Below are positions 46,898-59,208 of a stretch of DNA of 64,000 nt, piece after piece. Under the pieces are notes generated by a model. That model saw only the letters and a list, made by a program, of their open reading frames with translations, made no database searches and was not told where the DNA came from. The DNA lies in contig NC_043980.1 of NCBI RefSeq assembly GCF_902150065.1, positions 16,179,417 through 16,243,416 on the forward strand. The letters are read 5' to 3'. This DNA is from Myripristis murdjan (lineage: Eukaryota > Chordata > Actinopteri > Holocentriformes > Holocentridae). Every line of letters starts with the position of its first letter. Position 1 is the stretch's first letter. The position numbers were made by a program, and so were the translations under genes.

Positions 46898-49800
46898 AGA
46901 TTGGAAACTTTGAGGATTATCAGACACTCAGTAACACCGGCGACTCTGAAACAAAGCAGCCATTAACTTTCTAAAATGGGAATAGGCTGAAAATAGACAG
47001 TCGGGTTGATTTTATCAAGCTCTAACCGAGACAAATACTTACCAAGGAGGCTCTAGGTGGAGAGGGAAGGGAAATAACATTTGAGTTGCTGTACACTTGC
47101 TGTTGAATTTGACAGATTTCAGCAGAATTTTTAGCCGGGCACCAGCTGCCAGGAGCGAGAAATATAGTGAGATGGAAAAACGCAATTTCTCTTCTGTTAC
47201 CTTACCAGTCATGATTTCGACTGCAGCTTCTGCAATATTCAGACAGCACTCTGTAGCCTGTAACCTTGTTTGGAAAAGTGTGGCAGAGTAATCATTGTTG
47301 TCACTTCATATTATCATTTGTCAGATGCCTGCATTTCAGAGCTTGTTCCAGTTCCTTCAGGAGAGATAAGAGGAAAGATCTGGGGTCCTGATCACGGTGG
47401 CCCTGCACTCTGCCAGCGGGGCTGGGCTGTCAACTGCGGGACATTCAACACCCCCATTCCCTTGCCACCTGAAGGTAATTTATTGTGGGCAAGAGGTTGT
47501 CTAGAAGAGTAATGAAACTCGCAGTAAACAAAATTGTGATGTATAGAGGATTACAACTGTGCTGGATTGGTTCTCCAGAATGTGTTCTCTCTCTGTCTGT
47601 CTCTCTCTCTCTGTCTCTCTCTCTCCCTCTCTCTCTCTGTGTCTACAGAGTGGAGATGTGTTGCAGTGGTCTGTCACCCTGTCGTCCTCCTGGAGTCTTC
47701 TTCTTTCTTGCCTGTGTGGCAGATGCACACAGAGTCACTGATGGTGTGTGAATTCAAGAATGTGCCCAACTTTTTTAGCTGTAGTTCAATTGTCATGTCA
47801 AATCCAGGTTTGTACACCAGGTCAGATACCCAGGACCCTGTTACCATCCACCTGATTTAACCTTAACTCTTAACCTTAATAAGCACTAACTGCAACCATT
47901 AAAGTAATTGAGTCAGCACCATTTTCATGTCCAAAAACTGATCTGTGAGCACGACTCAATCTTAAAAGTTACTTATGTCAGAGTCAGAGTCGATTTATTT
48001 GCCATTTGCAGTAGAAGCACATTGGAAAATGGTTGCAAGAGCTCAACATAAGGACAGAACATGTAATGTGCATGTATAGGGGAGAGTGGGGTAAATAGTG
48101 CCAATTTTTACTTAAAGTGCCTTTAAAGCAAGGGGATTACAGTAATGCCTCCAACTAAAATATGCACATATAGTTTAGGATGTTGTGCATCCCTGGGAAC
48201 AATCACTTTGGATCTTATATAAACTGTTTGAGAAATATAGCTTTCGAAAAAAAAGTGGTTTTGTGGCACAACTTGCCCCCGGTGCGGGGTAAATTGTGCC
48301 ATTAGAGAGAATACACTGGGGTAAATTGTGCCATTGATAACTGAAGTAAAACAGATCGTTTTAATCTCACAAATGATAATGCTATATAAAAGCAAAACAA
48401 ATTCAATACAAAATTATTTATTTAACATTTATTTATTATTTTAACAAGATCACAGGCCACTTTTCTATAATGAGGCCTAGCGCCACATGAACACATACCC
48501 AGAACAAAATAAAAATTCCAAAATGAGCACCTGCAAATCATCTTCATCTGAATCTGAATAGTTTGAGTGATCAAAGGTAAGAAGACAATGTACAATAACA
48601 ATAAAATACAAGAAAGTAATATATAGTATATAATCACAAGTTGTGCCACTGGCACAAATTACCCCAAGGCCCTTTGGCACAAATTACCCCAAGCCCACCA
48701 TTTTGAAAAAAATGCATCCCCCAGCTGTTTTGAGCTAACATCATGCTAACTGTATAGACTCATGGTGTAGCTTACTAAAGTACTAAAACCTGTGTAAACT
48801 GTTTTCAAAGTTTTCTATAATTGTTCAAACACAGCAATCAAAAAACCTTGATCATAGAAATTTTACTTTGGAGGGCAAAAAAATGTTTTTTGAACTTAAA
48901 TGTGCTTACCTCTCAAGCCATGTGTCTCCCTTCTTTATAAGATGAGTGAAATGGATGCCTCTTCAAAAATATGTGGTCACATGACCAACTTCTTCTATAG
49001 TTTTCTAGATAACAGGGGTGGCACTACTTGCCCCTTGGCACAAATTACCCCACTCTCCCCTATCAGTTAATATTTGTGTGTCCAATTATATCAAATGTTT
49101 GTGTGCACAACTTAGCTTTTGCTCATCATGCTCTGCCACAGAATAATTTAGAGTGCAGTCAGTGGAGATGCTTTATTTCCCTGTTGACTCCCAAAGGTAC
49201 AAATTAGACCAGAAAATATCACTATAATAGATATTTTTTTGCCAGCAAAATGTATGAGTATTAATTCTGTTGTCATTCAGTTTGTATTCATTTTAGCATT
49301 TAGCATTCACTTTGTTCACAACACATAATTACAGGTCACATGTTGAACCTGCAGTGTCTGATTAATACAATAGAAAGTACAGAACAATTTTTTTGGATGC
49401 ATGCAGACACTTTTGCAGGCTACATTTTTTTAATCACATTTGAAATTTACACGCATAACTGTATAAAATTGTTAATGTGTATAGTATACGTGTATGTCCT
49501 CTGCATGTACATGTGGATAGTTACTAAATTTTTATTAGTGAATACATACAGAAACACAAAACAAAACAGAGTGTGTGTATCTACTCTTTTTCAGGTGATG
49601 AAAGTGCTGTAATGGAGAGTTTCACAGCAGGCCTTTGTACGTTTCATCCTTCTCCAGCACTAACACAGTATACCCAAGAGTATTTTCCTGCACTGTATTT
49701 TATTAGGTGATATTACAGTATGGTCCATCATATCCCTTTGTGTTCTCTGCAGTTCAGTGCCCTGTATCCTGACATGGTGGATGCAATCCTCCTGCTGGAC

Positions 49801-52170
49801 TCCTACACTTGCAACAGTTTTTACTCCCCATGCTTTTATTATTGTAGGAGTTTTATGTGTCATATTATGAAATTTTCTGAGAACATATTGATGTTGTATA
49901 ACACTGTGACATTTCATTGTTTTGGTGTCATTAGGTTGATGCTGGTGTCAGTGGTTTTGAAGACCTTGTAAAGATGTTTCGATTAATAATTTATAAGGAA
50001 TTGTGGAGACTGATTCTTGCAGTATTGTTGCATTATGCCTCAGTTATTGTCATAATCTTGCACTGCAGCACTTCCCAGCCCTGTGAATAATTTGGACTTG
50101 TTCCCCTCATTGTTTCTCCCTTTATTTCCAGCAAGAAATACCCAAAGTGATGAGGCAGGAAATGGATGACATGCTACGGTTTGAAAAAAAGAACGAAGAG
50201 AAGAAGTGGAAAGTTTACACTTATGAGAAAGCAGTTGAGAGGTATTGCACCATTCCAGTTGATGGCTTTTTACACTGTCGGGCATTCAGTAATTTTCTTT
50301 CTGTATGGACGACTGTTGGCAAAAGACTGCATTTCACTTCTTTCAGGTTATTGGCTGCAAACCCAACTCTATCTGTACAGTCGGCGCACATCCTTTTAGA
50401 ACGAGGTCTAGCTCAAGTTGAAGGAGGTACGCTCTTAATCTCCCACTTTCCCTCTGCTTTTATGCCTTTTATCTTTCTCCTTTCGGAAAAAAAAAAGGTT
50501 AGCGCTGCTCAAAGTTCACTCGCTGAATAATTTCAGTCTGCCTCTCCTCTTATGTTGGGAATTGAACTGAGGGAGTTTTATCCTCCCGAGACGTGCGAGT
50601 CAGTTTTGTAAGGCATTTTTAACCTCCCCACTCTCCTCCGCATGCACCCCCCTTATCTCTGCTACCCTCTTATTATTTCCTCCAAAGGACTCTGTTACAT
50701 TCAGCCCGTACAATGCATCTATGTTTTATATTCATGTTTTCACAAAAAACATAATCCATATGCAGCAGTCTGGAGCTGCAGTCGAGGATACACCCTGAGT
50801 TCTTGTTGTTTTGTAAGGCATTGCTGCACATTCAACACTAACCTGCAGTGTATCTGTATAGATGCAGTATCTACAGATAATTTTAACTTGTGTGGTTGCC
50901 TCCCTGAACAGACACTGACATTACATGGTTGTCACTTAATATCACTTTACCATCTGCAGTTTCTGACAGTAGAGGCATACAAATTTATAGAAGCCAACAT
51001 ACATGACAAAATGACAGGCTGTTTTCATTCGGCTGACCAGCAATTTGAAAACTGCAGGTTGGATGGTAATCAACAAGCCATGTAGGCGTGTGAGTCTTCC
51101 CTGAATGTGAGTCCAATGTCTCTGTGCCGATGTATCACGCTGGGCTAAAGATGTTCAAAATGTGTCTGCTTTTTTCCACAGCAGAGGGCTGCTTCAACAG
51201 AATATTTTCTGAACCAGACCGAAAGAAATTTACCTCAGCACTTGTGCAGGGCTTTTGGGAGAGAAACGTGAGTGTGCACCAAGGACAGAATAGAAACGTG
51301 AGCTGGAAATGGTTGTTTGTGTTTGCTTTAAATTTCTTAGGGTATCAGACAGGAGATGGGGTAGGTGGCATTATTGCATCCAATTAAATCAGACTGTGCA
51401 AAGAAAAAGAAAAGAGTCTGTCCCATTAAGTATAATAAAGTGGCTTTTACTTTGATTTGTTCAAACTTTGCACTTATTTATACTAATGTACATGAAACAC
51501 TCTGCATGCAAATTGACCAAAACAAACCATGAATAGTATTTGCAAATATTATTTGGTCCAGGTCTTAGAATCTGTGTGTGTGTTTGCTCTCATGCATGCG
51601 TGTGTGTGTGTGTGTGCCCTCCTCCATAGTGCGTACACTTTGATGTCTTAAGCCTGTGCTCAGTTGCACCTTGTAGACAGTCGACTGCATAGATGCCAGC
51701 TAAGCAAACATAGCACTGTGTTACAAGCCCAACATCACAGAGGCAGCAGAAACATTTCTAGCTGTGAACCTCAACATGACCTACATACTGGCACTTGGTC
51801 AAATTCAGCTGATGAAGGAAGAACAGAAGATGTGCGTCAACTCAGTGTTTCTATTTATAATCTGTCTCACTGGATGTTGATAAAAAAAAAAAACAACAAC
51901 AACAATAAAGAATGTCTGATTAAGAACAAAAAGAGAAACTTAAGAACGTCAGAAGATGACAGATGTGTGTGAGTCGTACACCTCCACCTTCAGTGTCTCA
52001 TGTTGCTCTCTCTCTCTGTGCCTCAGCACACGGTGGTGACGGTTCCCGGCGATCATCACGTTCACCTGAACAGTCCTGAGATCGTCGCTCCCTTCGTCTG
52101 TGACTTCCTCCAGAGCAAAGTGCTCTCACAGCCGCCAAGCCCTGCAGACTCTCAGACAGCCAAGTTATAA
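46898..52170 (+). pseudogene. Decayed tandem copy of serhl
   Basis: Homologues of serhl exons appear in order. Exon 1 is about 46898-46960, with the start ATG and donor GT both replaced. Exon 2 is 47340-47474; its HGWAD motif reads RGWAV and one codon is lost. Exon 3 is 47649-47743, 19 nt shorter and so frame-shifted. Exons 4 and 5, which carry GHSMGG, were not found. Exon 6 starts at 49753 with its 3' end and donor deleted. Exons 7 (50132-50241) and 8 (50347-50426) are intact. Exons 9 and 10 near 50575-50815 are degraded, the exon 10 acceptor reading CAC. Exon 11 is about 51182-51269 and exon 12 is 52027-52170, intact to the stop. Without the nucleophile elbow it cannot encode an active hydrolase. 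A 982-bp transposon sits between exons 3 and 6. Parts remain nearly identical to live serhl. Confidence 0.88.
48079..49060. mobile_element. 982-bp non-autonomous DNA transposon with terminal inverted repeats
   Basis: The left end reads GGGGAGAGTGGGGTAAATAG and the right end, inverted, GGGGAGAGTGGGGTAATTTG, both continuing into GTGCCA. TA flanks both sides (48077-48078 and 49061-49062), compatible with a TA target duplication. The motif GGGGTAAATTGTGCC recurs twice inside the left part (about 48286 and 48322), and its inverse recurs twice inside the right part (about 48651 and 48674). No transposase-like ORF is present; the longest frames are under 95 codons. It lies in the decayed serhl copy where exons 4 and 5 would be. 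The superfamily is not assigned. Confidence 0.8.
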
Positions 52171-53040
52171 CCTATACACACACACACACACATACACACA
52201 CACACACACACATTGTCTTTGCAAACTCTCACACTTGAAGTGCTATAACACCATTTGTCATCATTTTGTTTTGGAACAATCAGAGTCACAGTGTCTGACA
52301 TGTCCTGACGTTCTGAAATCGTACAAACAGTTTTACTTCAGTAGAATAATAACTTCACATGTAAACATCCACTGAGGCTGTGATTACCTAAACCATTCAT
52401 ACATGTACTGAAGTGAAATTGTTGCTGATTCACTAAAAATAATATATTTACAATGATAATGATTTTAATAATTTTATAGATTTCTGTCTATATTCAAGAC
52501 TACTTAATACTACTTAATAATGTACTGCTATAATGTAGATGTCATTAATGTAAATGCTCTAATTTTAATTAAGTCATAAATATTTAAAGACGGTGCTGTA
52601 AGTGCACAATGTAAGTCAGTAGTACAAATCGTACAAATTGGAAGAAGTCACACGTATCTTTTCTGATACTGAACACGGCATCTGTTCATTTGAAACTGAT
52701 CTGCTTGATTCAGCTGCTTTTCATGAATTTGATGCTGGAAGGGAACAGAGCTAAAAATGGCAATCATTAAACAAGATTGTATCTTCTGACAACATTTTGT
52801 AGGCCAGCCTTTCTGTATTCAGCTCATTGTCTTGGAAACAGCAAGACAAAAAAAAGATCTTTTTTTTCTCCCTTTACTCTGGGGAGTGACACCATAAAAC
52901 ATTGCAGCTGCAGTCACTCAGAGCTGATATGAGAGGTGCTGCTCACACAAAAATGGCCCCTCTCTCTCTCAATGTCACATAAACTGTGTGATGGCCTCCG
53001 TGTTAAATGGAGTGGAATTGATTTTACGCAGCGAGCGGCA
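52171..53040. other. Intergenic stretch between the serhl pseudogene and smim45
   Basis: A CA/TACA tract (about 52176-52212) is followed by AT-rich sequence with no recognised exon or repeat. A short palindrome (AAAAAAAGATCTTTTTTT) stands near 52851-52868. Confidence 0.45.
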
Positions 53041-53447
53041 AGGCGGCGAGCATCCAGAGACATCTGAAGGGCTTGCAACCCTCACCACCACCACCACCTC
53101 CCCACCCCCTTCCACCAAAAAAAGATTATAGTTATATAAGTTTCCCTCCCACTCCCTCCATCCTCTCAGCCATCAGCAAGGGATGTTGTCATAGCAACCC
53201 CCACCCCTCCTTTGAACGTCAGAGCCAGGAGCTGGAGGATGAAGCCGCATGCAGCTTCTGTCTCTTGTGCCTCTCAGAGAGCACCTGTGATTTTTGTTAT
53301 CTCAGATGCAACAGCCAGCAGGAGCAGGAGCAGCGCTGCACTGCATCTGGAAATAATCTAATGAGTGATTTGACTCGTGCCCGCTGTATATCGCACACCA
53401 TCAAACGCCACATCTAGAAAAAAGCACTGATCCAGCAGCGTCTACAG
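53041..53447 (+). promoter_or_regulatory. smim45: Probable promoter and untranslated first exon of smim45
   Basis: A TATA-like TTATATAAG (about 53134) is followed by some 300 bases ending at a good donor (ACAG|GTATGT, 53447/53448). The next acceptor in phase with the smim45 exon is at 53944, one base before the leader of the start codon. Other ATGs in this segment open only short frames. The exact transcription start is not visible. Confidence 0.4.
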
Positions 53448-53945
53448 GTATGTACTAGATTAGGATGTCTTTATTTACTACTGAGTGCTATTTTTAGCAT
53501 GGCTGTGCAACGACTGGATCTGCACAATGAAATTAAGCAAACATGCACTTCAGTCTGACAAAAGCACTTGTTCGATCAGCAAGCTGCTGATAGTTGATTG
53601 TGTAACGCCTTAATTTCTGTGCCTTATCACAATCTCTAAGTACAGCATGCACGCTCTCTAAGGATTGACTGTGGACATCAAGATACTGCGTCTAAAGTCT
53701 TATGGGATGCTTTATTCTGCAGAAAGCAAAATGTTTGTGAGTCGCACTTTTAGACAGCCTTGAACAAGTACTGAGTAACTCTGCTCAAAATCTCATCCAC
53801 CCTCCTCCACTCTCTCATCCCACCTGCCTTTCTTCCCTTCCCCCTCTTCCTTGTCTTCCCTGTCTGCCCTCCCTTTTCTTGCTCTTTTCTTCCTCCCACC
53901 CTTCCCGTCCCTCTCTCCTCACTCCTTTCTTTCTTTGTCGGCAGC

Positions 53946-54146
53946 ATGTCTTGGCTGTTCTTGGACTGGTTCGTCCCCCTCTATCTGCTGGTGTCGGTTT
54001 TGGTGCTGGCAGGGTTCGGAGCCTGCCTTTACTTCCTTGAGCCCGGGCTGCAGGACGCCCACAAGTGGAGCAACAAAACAGTCCGGCATCACCCGCTGGT
54101 GGCCAGTGTGAACTGCAGAGATGACGATAGTAATGCCCTGATATGA
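53946..54146 (+). CDS. smim45: Small integral membrane protein 45
   Basis: A 66-residue single-pass membrane micropeptide of unknown role. The start MSWLFLDWFVPLYLLVSVLV and the block VLAGFGACLYFLEPGLQDAH closely parallel human SMIM45 (FLDWFVPVYL, GFGACIYYFEPGLQEAHKW). A hydrophobic helix spans about residues 9-30, followed by a charged tail ending DDDSNALI. The whole ORF is in one exon with an acceptor (TCGGCAG) directly before 53945. In human, SMIM45 also lies beside SEPTIN3 and CENPM, so synteny supports the call. The tail after residue 42 is diverged from human. Confidence 0.9.
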   Translation: MSWLFLDWFVPLYLLVSVLVLAGFGACLYFLEPGLQDAHKWSNKTVRHHPLVASVNCRDDDSNALI

Positions 54147-54786
54147 CCAGGAGAGTGACCAGGAGTGGACGACAGGCCATCTGGACGGGGTGCGGCCAGG
54201 ACACGAGTGGGATGGGAGCCAGCACCTAAAGAGGGAGAGAGAAAATGCAAGAGAAAGGCCGTATTTTGATTATCTAATAATGCAAGCTCTGTCCTACCAT
54301 TCCAACTTTTCTTTGACCTCTTGCAAACACATTTGCAGCAGAGATCAGGGAAAAGTGACTAGAGCTGTTTAAAAGAATCTAATGAAGCCAAAGGCAAGAG
54401 GGAGACAGGACTATGTCGAAGTGGATATGTGAGGTGCATGGAGGACATGTTGCCCTTTAGAAAATGTCTCATGCCAGTTTGACAGATCAACAAAAACGTG
54501 CTTACACTTGATGTAAATTTCATTCCATCTTATACTTGTGCCAACTTTTACATAAGTTTTGTAACTTGACAATCACTTTGCATATATCATAAAGTTTACT
54601 TATGTAGTGATTTTAATGAGTGAAGTGAATGACGTAAGTGCAATGAATTAGTTGTCAAGGGAGGGAAACCTCAGCCTGGCAATGACAGCATGGCAGCTGC
54701 TATCAAGCATGTGGATTGTTAGTGCCACTGTGCCAAAATGGTGTAGGTGTTAGAAGTAGGGACTTTGTTAAAATAATATGTGCTGA

Positions 54787-54792
54787 AATAAA
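54787..54792 (+). terminator. smim45: Candidate smim45 polyadenylation signal
   Basis: AATAAA lies about 640 bp after the smim45 stop. A second AATAAA is near 54980. The sequence between holds no other gene. Beyond it, 54990-55569 contains a poly-A run (about 55110-55136) and nothing else recognised. Confidence 0.4.
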
Positions 54793-55618
54793 TGCAATGA
54801 AATTATTCAAGGTGCCAAGTTTATCCTAGATGGACCAAGATAAGGACCAAGAACAGAGTATTTGGTAATGCTCAAAGTGTATATTTGTTTGTCATTGTTT
54901 CTACTGGACAGCACGGTGAGGAAATTGTGGGTGTGCACACCCCTATTTTAATGACCAAATGCGTCCTGTATTCATATAAAAATAAAACTCTTTTATCTCT
55001 AACTGTTCTTACTTGCTTTGTGCATCTCATTTCACAACGATCATAGCTCACACAAAATAGTGATATTTGATCTTGGATTAGATTATCTAAACTGATCTGC
55101 CAGTCCACTCAAAAAAAAAAAAAAAAAAAAAAAAAAACATCACACACAGAGCTCATGTTCTCACAGTGTCCCATGAACACAACAAAATAAGTGAGGCGAG
55201 AGTGGGTGAGTGAAACAGTGCAGCTTTAGTGTAGAGGAATGGGGAGAATGCCACTTGTGTACCCACGACTTCCTACTGCTCCACTCCCTGTGTCGATCTG
55301 TCTTTGTCTTTCTCACACACTCACTGGGGCAAGAACAGAGACAGAGCTGGAATTAGCAGGTTAGTGGACTTTTTCTCATTTGTGACTCAGAAAATTATTT
55401 GCAAATATTTCCAATGCAGCAGAATGTGCGACTGTGCAGTCTTTGATTCATATAACTGTATGCGAAATTGTGTGTGGTTAAAAAAATTGTACATGTAGGC
55501 ATTGCTTCACATTTGCATCTAACAGTTTGATTTCCCTCACTTTTTTCCTCCCTCAATTTAATCACCAGGCTGTCTTTTCATCTCTTTCTTCCCAACTTAT
55601 GTAAAAAAAAAAAACACA

Positions 55619-58151
55619 ATGAGCGTTTCTGACCATCTTGCACATTTGATCCCTCAAGTACCTGCATCCTCCAGACAACCCAAGAAGCATTTACCAGTTC
55701 ACTTGCCACCTCCTCTCCCCCTCTCTTCTCCGGTCATCAAAAAGAAAGCTATCCAAATCCCATCCTTTGATGAGCAAGGACTCACCTTTGAAAAACAAAA
55801 TTCAAAACACTCAGCCACTGACAGGTATATTCAGCCATACTTTGTGACTATGTTTTTGTGAAAAGTCTTTCTAATTCATTAGTCATTAAATACTTAGAAA
55901 TGCCTACTAGAATTTATTTTGCTATTTACATTTTTATGTTTTCCTTTATTTTTTTCATTCCTGTTTTAGCTCCAGGTCTTTTGTTCCAATTTGTCCGCCT
56001 GGATCATTTGTACCTGTTTCAGTCAGGACACCAAGTCTTCCCTCTTCGTGTGATGGTTGTCAGCATTCACAGAGACGCCATGGAGACAAAGCTGCAACCC
56101 TCCCCAGGACCAAGCCCAAAACATACATCTCTCCATCTCTAACTACAAAGCCCAGCATCTCCATTTTTCCTGCGCCAAAGCGAAATTCTTCTCCCACTCC
56201 ATCCACTCTGATGCCAAGGCCGAGCATAGATCTGCCAGTCCCACAGTTGAGTGTTTCTTCCTCAGAGGTGAAGCCAAGCATATCTCCAACTTTGACTGTC
56301 CCCACACCAAGATTAAGTCCATCTCCAACATCCCTGTGCTCGGCGATGCCTTTGGGTAGCCAAGGGGCCAAACAGCCTTCTCCCGTTGCTAAAGAAAGAA
56401 GAGCAAAATCAATTCCCATCTCTAACACCAAAGGTGAGCCTGAGTCCAGTAAACAGAGGCCTCTGAATGAGGCAAAGCACAACTTTCTTGACCAGGATGC
56501 TTTATTGGACTTCACTTGTTCTGAGATGAGAAGACCGCGTCCCTGGGATATAATGAGCAGAGGAGCTGGAAGTCAGACTCCTCATTTGGACTCCCACAGA
56601 ATAAAATCTACATCTCAGAATTCCTGTCGATTGCAAGGAAAGCTTGATTTATGGAAAAGCGGGAATGTTTCAAAAGATAGACCAACACCTCCTCCAGGGA
56701 ATGCAGAATATACTGCAATCCCAAAACCAAAGTCCAATATCAAACAGCAACAGGAAACTGAAATTTGTTTGAGTGTCGTTGCAGGTAAGCAGAGCTCTGT
56801 CTCGGAGTCTGAAGGGATGAAGTCGGCAAATGCTGCTCAGCAAGAATCTCAATCAGTGACTCGTGGACTGGCTGTTCAGTCAAATCTCAGCCCTCTAAGG
56901 AAATATATAGACCACTACCAGAATTTGCATTATACTCAGACTGCAAGCGTTGCGTCAGATCACCCGTCACACGAACAAGTGCAGCCAAGCAGAGGTGAAT
57001 GTATGCCTACAACTCCTAAAATATCAAACTCTGCAGAGCACCTCTTGAGTCAGTCAGCTCTCTCATCAGGAGCCAGGAGAAGGTTTTTTGACTGGCACAA
57101 TGAAAGAAGGAAAGAATCAACATTTGCAGCGAGCTCTAACCTCAGAAAGTCTCAGGTGGAGCAGCCTACGATGACAACCTCAGCAGATTCTCCATCCAAA
57201 CTTGTTCAACAAGCTGGTGCATTGAGAAACACCAAGGCCCTTCAGAAACCCAGATTTTGGTCAAGAGCCCAGTGTCAAGACACCGAGGTAGATACACGGA
57301 TTACAATAAATCAGTCAGATTGTGTTTCAAAGGGTACCAGGTGCCGGTCAAAAGACACTGATCAGAAACTGGAAGCCCCTCAGTGTGAGTCACACCGATT
57401 AAACAGACCCAAGACATGTCTGGTGGTACCTCAGACACAAGAGGCCTCACAGACTCCCGCTCCACCTGTTACTGCTGAATGCAACACATCACAAAATGGA
57501 GCAGCTTCAAAACCGGACACAAGATCACAGAAACATCAGTTAGATCTTGAGCAGCCTTCTGGCCAAAACGCAAGCCGCAAAGGTGTGAGCACCAGCGACA
57601 TGGAGCTGAATCAAATGGGTTTATTTGGACCACCTGACCACGGGGGATCCACAAAGCCACCAGAATATTCCTCAGAAAAATGCTCTGTAAGCTGGCTATC
57701 GCCCATGGAGCGCTACCCATTCAACACAGCCAGGGTTGGCACCGGTTCAAAGGGGGTCTTTGAACTGCTGTCCCAACCACAGAGCACAAACTGCCAGAGA
57801 CCAGATGAGACAACAACAGCGACCCTTCCACCACACAAACTGCATCCCCCTCTGTCAGATAGGGCATCTATCATCGAGGAGCCAGAGGACCCGTATTACG
57901 TCACCATGTACTACCCGGGCTCTGTGTATGTGTCAATGGGTGAGTACAGAGATGTCCAAACCACATGGAGGACTTTTAACTGATTTTGTGAACAAAGTCA
58001 GCTAATTCCTCTGAGCAGACGTGATAGGGATTCTTTCTTCTCCCCCTCTCTCTTTCTTTTCTCTCTTTTTTTCTAAATCTACTCTTCAGGGGGAAGCGAT
58101 AGGGGAGAAAAGACAGGGACTCAGATGAGGAGGAGGAGGGTGGGGGGTTAG
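55619..58151 (+). CDS. Unrecognised Ser/Pro-rich protein gene between smim45 and septin3
   Basis: I do not recognise the family. Model: 55619-55824, 55970-57939 and 58090-58151, in phase, about 745 residues. If the donor at 57939 (CAATGG|GTGAGT) is not used, the second exon reads on to a TGA at 57981-57983 and ends TTWRTFN. The 2-kb exon is open throughout, with no stop from its acceptor. The N-terminal half is basic and Ser/Pro/Thr-rich, probably disordered. Blocks that look constrained are LLDFTCSEMRRPRPWDIMSR, SPLRKYIDHYQNLHY, GARRRFFDWHNERRK, SPMERYPFNTARVG with GVFELLSQ, and the C-terminal DPYYVTMYYPGSVYV. No signal peptide or membrane helix is seen. The initiator at 55619 is the first ATG after an acceptor (CACCAG, 55569), but coding exons further upstream cannot be excluded. 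Confidence 0.75.
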
Positions 58152-58606
58152 AGAGGATAGCAGAGGGATTTAAGACATTGCTCCTTATCAGTAGAGTGCC
58201 AGACATGCTGCAGAGAGATACAACAACGTCGGTAAGTACAAGTGACGAGTCCAGGAAGACAGCCCAGCACGGTGCTCCTCAGAGACAAACAAACACGAGG
58301 AAAACATGCAGAAAAGAAAGCAAAGCAAGGGTGTAAGAACAGCAGCAAAGACATAAAATGTAAGTACTGTATCACCAATTAAGCCGGATTCTTCAGCTGC
58401 ACTTCAAGCAGTTTGTGATGTGTATATTATATTTGGCACCGTTAGTAATCCTGTGATAACTTATGAAGAGATACTGCACAAATATTACAGTGACATAATA
58501 TAGTTACAACAATGTACCACAGAAATCCTCTTGTTCTGTCACAGGAAATAACAAAATAACATCACCATACCTTAAGTATGACACCCTTTAACTTCACCTC
58601 TGAGGA

Positions 58607-58607
<1 letters not shown>

Positions 58608-58656
<49 letters not shown>

Positions 58657-58696
58657 GCACGCACGCACGCACGCACACGCGCACACACACGCACAG
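58608..58696. repeat. Compound CT / CA / GCAC microsatellite
   Basis: A CT run passes into a CA run and then into GCAC units, between the unrecognised gene and septin3. The 58152-58960 interval holds no recognised gene. Confidence 0.85.
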
Positions 58697-58959
58697 TATG
58701 CGGCCTTGTATGAATATTAAGCGATTTTCCATTAGAGGTCACTGAACTCACAGTGACTTTGCCTGTGTGTCAGGATAAAGGGAAAATGTTTCATAACCAG
58801 AAAAAAAAGTTTGTTCAGGTTTCATTTCCGATCAAAGCAGATTTGTATCATCTTTTTTTCCCTTGTGAGTAAGATGCAAACCCAGATTTGCTCCCTAAAA
58901 ATAGACTGTGGCAGTGACAGGAGACATAATGCCAAAAATGTCCCTTTGAGGTAAAGTTG

Positions 58960-59208
58960 GACTGAGCGTGCGCGCTGCATCTCCCCACTCCCATCCCCTC
59001 TCCTCTTGTCGCCTTGGTAACGGGAAAGGGGGGCTCTCGGCCAGCGGGAAGGAGCGGAGAGGTACCCAGACTAAATCACATGACCCGTCGGTACATCTTA
59101 TTATCACCCTGTGCTGGACATCCGCCGTTTGTTCCTGGACCCTCCATCACAATACGAAAAGCGCTTCCTCGTCTTTAGCGGTTTTACAGATCAGTTGAAC
59201 GGGAATTG
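58960..59208 (+). promoter_or_regulatory. septin3: Probable CpG promoter and untranslated first exon of septin3
   Basis: A CpG-bearing segment contains an NRF1-like GCGTGCGCGCTGCA (about 58967) and ends at a donor, GAATTG|GTGAGT (59208/59209). The next acceptor, CTGTAG, opens the coding exon at 60002. No TATA box is seen. The intron (59209-60001) shows nothing recognised. Confidence 0.45.

Noticed and set aside
46898-52170. Second serhl copy as a working gene
   Set aside because: Its start codon, several splice sites, part of exon 3 and the exons for the nucleophile elbow are missing or altered. Intact exons 7, 8 and 12 alone are better explained by conversion from the live copy.
53815-54225. 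136-codon minus-strand frame over smim45
   Set aside because: It is antisense to the recognised smim45 exon and overlaps a pyrimidine-rich intron end; composition explains its openness.
56060-56515. 151-codon minus-strand frame
   Set aside because: It is antisense to the open 2-kb plus-strand exon, which joins in phase to neighbours and carries compact motifs.
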